27,199 bases of DNA, from positions 189,292 through 216,490 of the forward strand of contig CAJTJY010000001.1 of NCBI GenBank assembly GCA_910576975.1. The letters are read 5' to 3'. The notes beneath the pieces were generated by a model. It saw only the letters and a program-made list of their open reading frames with translations. It was not told the DNA's origin and made no database searches. This document shows positions 22,728 through 27,199 of the stretch, piece by piece; within the stretch, counting starts at the first letter, position 1; every line of letters starts with the position of its first letter. The position numbers and the translations under genes were made by a program. Origin of the DNA: an uncultured Lachnospiraceae bacterium. GTDB lineage: Bacteria > Bacillota > Clostridia > Lachnospirales > Lachnospiraceae.

Positions 22728-22927
22728 TAAATTACCTCAAAATATTTAAGCGCATCCATTATCGCTTCTACTTTCTCTTTCGGTGGATACTTCCTCGGAT
22801 GTTTTAATTCTTTTACCGTATTAGGAGCATCATACATTGTTAATCCCAAAGACCTTTTCACATCTGCAATATACGCAGTATGTACTTTAAATCGGTATTT
22901 GAATATCAGTAAATTATGACCTCTCAA
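22727..22927 (-). CDS. Small protein of unknown function, start uncertain
   Basis: 66 codons to the TAA at 22727-22729. The conserved-looking core is KVHTAYIADVKRSLGLTMYD, then APNTVKELKHPRKYPPKEKV and EAIMDALKYFEVI. No ATG and no ribosome binding site are found upstream. The only early candidate is a TTG at 22927, preceded by a stop, so the 5' end may be lost. The product is unknown; the helix-turn-like arrangement is not enough to call DNA binding. It overlaps the next gene by one nucleotide. Confidence 0.5.
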   Translation of the reverse strand: MRGHNLLIFKYRFKVHTAYIADVKRSLGLTMYDAPNTVKELKHPRKYPPKEKVEAIMDALKYFEVI

Positions 22928-23156
22928 CAGAGGTTACAGTGTTTTAATAAAATCCTCCAAAAGCCTTGAAAATAAAGGATTTATCGCAATGTGTTCGCCT
23001 TATCTCTTTATACGGTTACACACAAGTTTACTCTTTCCCTCCTTGCTCATAAGGGCAAATGCAAGGGCAAGAAAATCTCATAACAAGATATAACAAAGTG
23101 TGGTAATCGGAGAACTGTGATGTATGTGCGAATATATTATAACGGAGGATTTTTCA

Positions 23157-23225
23157 ATGGACAAGTATATTTACGATGATAAAAATGGTCTGTGGTATGA
23201 ACTGCAAGGAGATTACTTAACTTAA
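23157..23225 (+). pseudogene. Truncated tnpV-like N-terminus
   Basis: ACGGAGGATTTTTCA precedes an ATG. The 22-codon frame MDKYIYDDKNGLWYELQGDY-LT, then TAA, resembles the first residues of TnpV-type proteins (a short beta region followed in intact members by YLPDL and a PIG-x-WGQR motif). The rest of this copy is missing. An intact tnpV begins 85 nt further on. The 22928-23156 stretch before it holds no gene that I can see. Confidence 0.5.
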
Positions 23226-23310
23226 AGATAGTATATACATACAGCCTGCTGACACATTGCTTGCAGATGCCCCGCAGAAACCAAACCATACAGAAAAGGA
23301 GTTTTTGCAT

Positions 23311-23682
23311 ATGAAGTCAATATTTGAACAGTTAGGCGGCACATATCACGAAGAAAATGGGTATCTTATTCCAGATTTAATATTACCCAACGAAGAAGAA
23401 CAGCCGATAGGCACATGGGGACAGCGGCATCAGGATTATCTGAAACAGTACCACAAGGTTACATACACCAATCTTCTCACAAGTGGCAGACTGAACTCCT
23501 ATCTAGCCGTCATTGACAGGCAGGCGCAGGAACGCTTTGAAAGGCTTATAGAGAGCATGAAACAGGCACAGGACATAACGGAACGGCTAAAGGAAGAAAA
23601 TGCCATAGAGTGGACAGGCAAAATAAATAATATAAGGGCTTGTGCGAGGGAAATTGTGAACGGAGAAATTATTTTTATATAA
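23311..23682 (+). CDS. tnpV: Transposon-encoded protein TnpV
   Basis: 123 aa from ATG 23311. AAAAGGAG lies 9 nt upstream and the family start MKSIFEQLGGTYHEENGYLI follows; the in-frame ATG at 23257 lacks a site. The body shows the TnpV pattern LPNEEEQPIGTWGQRHQDYL, KVTYTNLLTSGRLNSYLAVI and DRQAQERFERLIESMK, with a conserved end EWTGKINNIRACAREIV. TnpV is encoded by Tn4451/Tn4453-type mobilisable transposons of clostridia; its role is not established. No tnpX recombinase is present in the window, so this is an element remnant or its edge. Confidence 0.85.
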   Translation: MKSIFEQLGGTYHEENGYLIPDLILPNEEEQPIGTWGQRHQDYLKQYHKVTYTNLLTSGRLNSYLAVIDRQAQERFERLIESMKQAQDITERLKEENAIEWTGKINNIRACAREIVNGEIIFI

Positions 23683-23690
23683 TCAGAATT

Positions 23691-23722
23691 GGCGGCAGGG
23701 AATATAATTCTTTGCCGCCTTT
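23691..23722 (+). terminator. Terminator after tnpV
   Basis: GGCGGCAGGGAAT, loop ATA and ATTCTTTGCCGCC form a 13-bp stem with two G-U pairs in the plus-strand RNA, followed by TTTC. It lies 8 nt after the tnpV stop and 12 nt before the convergent MocR gene stop. Confidence 0.7.
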
Positions 23723-23734
23723 CAAATGGAGTAA

Positions 23735-25138
23735 CTATATTATGAAATTAGCTTGTGAAATATATTGCTGATTCTTATCCAGCAAATGTTTTAGGGTTTT
23801 CAGTCCTGTTTCCAATTGTTGTAAGGAATCAGGGGAACAGGTTGCAATTCTTATAGCTGTGGATTCAGCTTTGCCAACGGTAAAACGGTCAGAACAGAAG
23901 ATATGAATGCCATTGTCTGTTGCCTGCATTTCCAACTGATAACCGTTATAATGGGCAGGCAGGGGCAGCCATTGGAAGAAGCTGTATTCATTCGGGCAGA
24001 TGCTGTCTGGAAAGTATTTTTTATATATCCTGTTCCGTTCTTTTGCCTGTCTTTTTTTCTGCCCTATGATTCTGCCTGCATTGCCGCTTGCAATTAATTC
24101 GCTTATAATTTCTGCGTTAAGCAGCGGTATTTTCAAATTTACATTATTAGCCGTTTCAAGAAAGGTTTGTCTTAAGCAATCAGGGATAACCATATATGCG
24201 CATCTTAAGCCTGCTGAAAGTGATTTTGACAGGCTGTGCAGGTAAATGGTATTATCTGGTATCAATGTCTGAATCGGTTCTCCTGTATCATTTGCAATAA
24301 ATCCATAAGCGTCATCTTCCATTAAAATCAGATGGTATTGCTGTATGAGGCTGGCAATTTTCCTTTTTCGTTCCATTGACATGACAGTTCCTGTCGGATT
24401 ATTGCAGGACGGCATTAGGAAGATTCCTTTTATATCCATTATCCTGCACTGCTTTTCCACTAGGTCGGGTATCATTCCATCCTCATCTGCGGCTACTGAT
24501 ATCAACTGGACATTTAACTGTCTGGCTAAGCCGATAAAATTGGAATAAGTGTAAGAATCAGTTAGGATTTTATCTCCAGAGTGGAAAAGAGCCAAAAATA
24601 CAATCGTCAGGGCATTTTGAGTTCCTGCCGTCAGCATGATGTTTTCAGGCTCTGTTTCTATATGGAAAGATTTCAGCCATTTTATGGCGGTCTGTTTGTG
24701 CTTGTAAGATTCCGATATGCTGTCAAATTCAAAAAGATACTGGGAAGTATTGCGTTGTATGGTTTTTTGCGCAATATCAGCGACAATCTTATTATACTGG
24801 TAAAAAGGTCTGATTATGCCCAGTTCTACGCACCCGTTATTTGCCTTATGTAAAAAAGGGATGGCGGCATTTGGGGATACAAATGTGCCTTGCCCTATAT
24901 TGGCATAGATTAGCCCCTTATTTTCACAAATCTTGAATGCACGGGTTATTGTGCTTAGGTTCAAATCAAGAAAGTCTGCTAATTCCCTTTGGGGCGGCAG
25001 TTTTGTATTTCCAGCCAGTTTGCCGCTTTGGATATCCTGTTCCAAAAGTTCCGCAATAGATATATAAATTGGTGATTTTAATTTTTCTTTATCGGGTATC
25101 CATGGCATTGGGTAATTTTCAAAAGAATTAACTGGCAA
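23735..25138 (-). CDS. MocR-family (GntR-aminotransferase) transcription regulator
   Basis: 467 aa from a TTG at 25138, 8 nt from GGGAGG; the frame extending to 25204 is rejected because it would run through the promoter. The N-terminal GntR winged helix (about 22-92) shows PIYISIAELLEQDIQSGKL and LPPQRELADFLDLNLSTITR. A linker follows. The fold-type I aminotransferase-like domain (about 130-460) has LTAGTQNAL, PSCNNPTGT, MEDDAYGF and the PLP lysine in LHSLSKSLSAGLR. MocR proteins use PLP or an amine bound to it as effector, controlling vitamin B6, GABA or transport genes. It is divergent from a MATE pump and very likely its regulator. Confidence 0.92.
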   Translation of the reverse strand: MPVNSFENYPMPWIPDKEKLKSPIYISIAELLEQDIQSGKLAGNTKLPPQRELADFLDLNLSTITRAFKICENKGLIYANIGQGTFVSPNAAIPFLHKANNGCVELGIIRPFYQYNKIVADIAQKTIQRNTSQYLFEFDSISESYKHKQTAIKWLKSFHIETEPENIMLTAGTQNALTIVFLALFHSGDKILTDSYTYSNFIGLARQLNVQLISVAADEDGMIPDLVEKQCRIMDIKGIFLMPSCNNPTGTVMSMERKRKIASLIQQYHLILMEDDAYGFIANDTGEPIQTLIPDNTIYLHSLSKSLSAGLRCAYMVIPDCLRQTFLETANNVNLKIPLLNAEIISELIASGNAGRIIGQKKRQAKERNRIYKKYFPDSICPNEYSFFQWLPLPAHYNGYQLEMQATDNGIHIFCSDRFTVGKAESTAIRIATCSPDSLQQLETGLKTLKHLLDKNQQYISQANFII

Positions 25139-25175
25139 GCTTTTTCCCTCCCTGCTCAAAATTGTCTTACATACA

Positions 25176-25204
25176 ATATTAGCATTGAAAACATACAAAG
25201 TCAA
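25176..25204 (-). promoter_or_regulatory. Promoter of the MocR gene
   Basis: TTGACT (25199-25204) and TAATAT (25176-25181) on the minus strand, 17 nt apart. Leader about 32 nt. Confidence 0.7.
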
Positions 25205-25213
25205 GAATATAAT
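25185..25213 (+). promoter_or_regulatory. Promoter of the MATE gene
   Basis: TTGAAA (25185-25190) and TATAAT (25208-25213) on the plus strand, 17 nt apart. It overlaps the MocR promoter almost completely. Leader about 75 nt, AAGAGG before the MATE ATG. Confidence 0.75.
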
Positions 25214-25294
25214 CTATATTGTATGTATTGTGTGCAAACAATACCATGCAACAAAAAGGAATAAATTTTATTTTAGTAGGAAAGAGGTTACGAA

Positions 25295-26620
25295 ATGAAG
25301 GATTTAACGAGAGAACATGAGTTAAAGACAATATTTTTATTTTCACTGCCAATTTTGGTCGGCAATCTATTCCAGCAACTATATAATCTTGCGGATACGG
25401 TTATTGTAGGTAATTTTTTGGGGAAAGAATGTCTGGCGGCGGTAGGGTTCAGTTTTCAGATACACTATCTGCTGATTGCCCTTTCTATGGGCATTTCAAT
25501 GGGGGCAAGCATATTGGTTTCACGTTATTTTGGCAGTAAGGACATGGAATCTGCGAAAAAAGTTATGGATACGGGATTTGCTTTCTGCTTTTGCCTCAGT
25601 TTGATAATTGCTGCTTTGGGCATATGTTTTTCCTATCAGATTCTGCTTGTCTTCCGAGTGCCGTCCGCTTTGCTTGAAGCGGCTGACATATATCTTAAAA
25701 TTATGTTTATCGGCGTTATCCCCACGTTTGCATATAACGCGCTTACAAATATTCTTCGCGGGATGGGGGATTCAAAAACACCTACATATATTCTGATAGT
25801 GGCAGCGCTTCTGAATATTGTGCTTGATATATTGTTCATTAAGGCATTCGGAATGGGTGTGGCAGGGGCGGCATTTGCGACTGTGTTATCGCAGCTTTTG
25901 TCATTTATCGTTTGTATGGTATATATGAAAATACATTATCGCAGCTTGTTTATTAATGTATTGCATTTACAGTTTGACAAGGCAGAATTAAAAAAGAGCT
26001 TGAAGATAGGTACGCCCGCCATGATACAGCAAGTATTTGTGAGTGTGGGATTTATGTCATTGCAGTTTCTGATTAATGGGTTTGGCACGGATTGCATGGC
26101 GGCATATACTGCCGCATCTAAGGTAGATGCTTTTGCAGAAATGCCCGCCTTGAACTTAGGGCAGGCTATGACTAATTTTACTGCCCAGAATTTAGGGGCA
26201 AAAAGGAAAGACAGGGTATTGAAAGGCGGGAAATACGCATTGGTTATGGGGATTGCAGTATCAGCGTGTATTTCTGTTGTCATTGTATTGTTTCCGTCTG
26301 TATTTATATCAATATTCAATAGGGATACGTCTGTTTTAGATATTGGCAACAGCTATCTGAAGATTGTGCCTGCTTTTTATATTATCTTTGCAGCCATGCA
26401 GGTATTAAACGGATTGCTTTTGGGGTATGGAAAATCATTTGTGCCGATGATTGCTTCCATATGTTCCCTGTGCTGTCTTCAAGTGCCTGTCGCTATTATT
26501 TTGTCTGGCACAAAGCTTGGTTATAATGGAATTTGGATAGCCGCTCCAATCGGCTGGTTTGGAGGGCTATTAATCCGCGCAATTTATTTTTATCATGTCA
26601 GCAAAAAAGAAAAACAATAA
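25295..26620 (+). CDS. MATE family multidrug efflux transporter
   Basis: 441 aa, typical length, with about 12 transmembrane helices in two similar halves. The first half starts FLFSLPILVGNLFQQLYNLA and DTVIVGNFLG, the classic MATE TM1-TM2 signature; ALTNILRGMGDSKTPTYILI (about 152-171) is the TM5 loop. The second half opens with IGTPAMIQQVFVSVGFMSLQ and has LNLGQAMTNFTAQNLGAKRK. It is a Na+ or H+ coupled exporter of cationic drugs or metabolites; the substrate is not predictable. Its divergent MocR-type partner suggests induction by an amine- or PLP-related compound. A terminator lies 227 nt after the stop. Coding is intact, unlike most genes to its left. Confidence 0.95.
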   Translation: MKDLTREHELKTIFLFSLPILVGNLFQQLYNLADTVIVGNFLGKECLAAVGFSFQIHYLLIALSMGISMGASILVSRYFGSKDMESAKKVMDTGFAFCFCLSLIIAALGICFSYQILLVFRVPSALLEAADIYLKIMFIGVIPTFAYNALTNILRGMGDSKTPTYILIVAALLNIVLDILFIKAFGMGVAGAAFATVLSQLLSFIVCMVYMKIHYRSLFINVLHLQFDKAELKKSLKIGTPAMIQQVFVSVGFMSLQFLINGFGTDCMAAYTAASKVDAFAEMPALNLGQAMTNFTAQNLGAKRKDRVLKGGKYALVMGIAVSACISVVIVLFPSVFISIFNRDTSVLDIGNSYLKIVPAFYIIFAAMQVLNGLLLGYGKSFVPMIASICSLCCLQVPVAIILSGTKLGYNGIWIAAPIGWFGGLLIRAIYFYHVSKKEKQ

Positions 26621-26845
26621 AAATATACATAAAGAATTTTACCAAACTTGAATCAATGGATAAAAAATTAATGTGGCAATTTAAGCAACAGCTATCTGCA
26701 AAAAAACAAATTTGTGTTGAGGATAAAAAGAAGATGGATAGCTATTGCTTATTGCCTGCATTTCATTCATAGCATGGATGTTCACCATATAAAAAAACGG
26801 CGTGTGGTGGGCGGTATTGCTATGCCCTAAAAAACTTAACAGACA
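26621..26845. other. Gene-free stretch after the MATE gene
   Basis: About 225 nt. A 38-codon frame at 26656-26772 (MDKKLMWQFKQQLSAKKQIC...) has no ribosome binding site and no domain that I recognise. Nothing else is seen. Confidence 0.4.
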
Positions 26846-26847
26846 CT

Positions 26848-26882
26848 CTCCAGACCTGTTTTTGAAGTTTGGAGGGTTTTTT
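26848..26882 (+). terminator. Terminator downstream of the MATE gene
   Basis: CTCCAGAC (26848-26855), an 11-nt loop and GTTTGGAG (26867-26874) form an 8-bp stem with one G-U pair, followed by GGTTTTTT (26875-26882). The 3' arm also contains GGAGGG, a possible ribosome binding site for the ATG at 26883. Confidence 0.65.
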
Positions 26883-27199
26883 ATGTTCTTTTTTCGGGCG
26901 GTAATCTATCTGCTCATGCAACACAGAATTTATCCGTACATAGCATATCGGGGAATAGCAGGAAGCCAGTTAAAAAAATCCCTGCCCATGCAACGCTACT
27001 TCTTGCCATGCAACCAGAAGTATAATCTCCACTTAACAGAATATGTATCTCCTATAACCGTAGAGGTCACCGAGCCTTTGCGGTTTTTCTTTTGTCGTTT
27101 TTTATCGGAATGTGCCGCAGGGCTGTTTCTGCTGTTGGCTGCCGTTCGCCTCCTATCCAATCTGGTTTTTAGCATTTTCAAAAATTTCAGATTGGAGGA
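26883..27199 (+). CDS. Possible open frame running off the right edge
   Basis: From ATG 26883, 6 nt after GGAGGG, 105 codons are open to the window end: MFFFRAVIYLLMQHRIYPYI ... LHLTEYVSPITVEVTEPLRF ... ECAAGLFLLLAAVRLLSNLV. The end is hydrophobic. I recognise no family. A good terminator hairpin lies inside it (27056-27093) and its ribosome binding site is part of another. The frame may therefore be chance, within a conserved leader of a mobile element. Confidence 0.25.
   Translation, partial: MFFFRAVIYLLMQHRIYPYIAYRGIAGSQLKKSLPMQRYFLPCNQKYNLHLTEYVSPITVEVTEPLRFFFCRFLSECAAGLFLLLAAVRLLSNLVFSIFKNFRLE
27056..27093 (+). terminator. Second intrinsic terminator-like hairpin
   Basis: AACCGTAGAGG (27056-27066), an 8-nt loop and CCTTTGCGGTT (27075-27085) pair at all 11 positions in RNA (two G-U), followed by TTTCTTTT. 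It could attenuate a gene that starts right of the window. Confidence 0.7.
27156..27199 (+). promoter_or_regulatory. Hairpin overlapping a ribosome binding site at the window end
   Basis: TCCAATCTG (27156-27164) and CAGATTGGA (27188-27196) are a perfect 9-bp inverted repeat. The right arm runs into GGAGGA at the edge, likely the ribosome binding site of a gene starting just outside. Pairing would mask its first bases. Confidence 0.45.

Larger units (their letters stand above)
25169..25226. promoter_or_regulatory. ACATACAA operator repeats for MocR
   Basis: Three copies of ACATACAA: direct at 25169-25176 and 25191-25198, inverted at 25219-25226. The outer pair extends to an 11-bp inverted repeat, ACATACAATAT/ATATTGTATGT (25169-25179, 25216-25226). 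The first overlaps the edge of the MocR -10, the second lies in the spacers of both promoters, and the third covers the expected MATE transcription start. Confidence 0.6.

Noticed and set aside
26996..27181. 61-codon basic minus-strand frame
   Set aside because: No ribosome binding site; it crosses a terminator hairpin and its composition is that of a shadow frame.
1..27199. CRISPR array, rRNA genes, replication origin
   Set aside because: No regularly spaced direct repeats, no rRNA sequence and no DnaA-box cluster were seen on reading both strands.

Overview
The window looks like a chromosomal segment of a spore-forming Lachnospiraceae-type Firmicute (class Clostridia). This rests on the gene order ylxM-ffh-rpsP-khpA-rimM-trmD, the order secG-rnr-smpB-ssrA, a dapL route to diaminopimelate, spoVAD/spoVAE, near-consensus sigma-A promoters, AGGAGG ribosome binding sites and tRNA genes without an encoded CCA. 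Species cannot be assigned by reading alone.

Region by region. 1-698 is the start of a secreted FIVAR-repeat surface protein (minus strand, runs off the left edge). 919-4655 is the minus-strand SRP, ribosome and tRNA-modification operon (ylxM to trmD), driven by a strong promoter that overlaps the terminator of the upstream gene. 4765-7654 holds an orphan OmpR-type response regulator, an unrecognised one-TM protein and a soluble chemoreceptor with a CZB zinc domain. 7699-11394 is the translation-quality and secretion block: tmRNA, SmpB, RNase R and SecG. 11612-11776 are tRNA-Met and tRNA-Val. 12180-15174 carries dapL, dapF and a HisA of the eukaryotic type. guaB (15626-17080) faces the other way. 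17126-19056 is a sporulation cluster: an Asn/Asp-rich lipoprotein, spoVAE and spoVAD, with two forespore-type (sigma F/G-like) promoters. 19141-20310 is a metallophosphoesterase.

From about 20.4 kb to the right edge the sequence is an accessory graveyard. It holds an IS3-type transposase tail with an internal stop, a possible HEPN-domain remnant, a frameshifted small gene, a KilA-N gene broken by at least four lesions plus an insertion, two small overlapping genes of unknown function, one and a third copies of tnpV, and an intact MocR-type regulator divergent from a MATE efflux pump.

The most striking finds are the following. (1) Two copies of a 158-bp non-coding inverted-repeat element (MITE), 12004-12161 and 21533-21690, differ at one base and are each flanked by CTAG. 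Removing copy 2 plus one CTAG restores the reading of the KilA-N gene, which fixes element ends and target duplication. (2) Interlocked MocR and MATE promoters share ACATACAA operator-like repeats. (3) There is a palindromic repeat family at 15260-15444 with a degenerate half copy at 11478-11515. (4) Mutually exclusive hairpins lie ahead of rnr. I saw no CRISPR array, restriction-modification system or other intact defence system.
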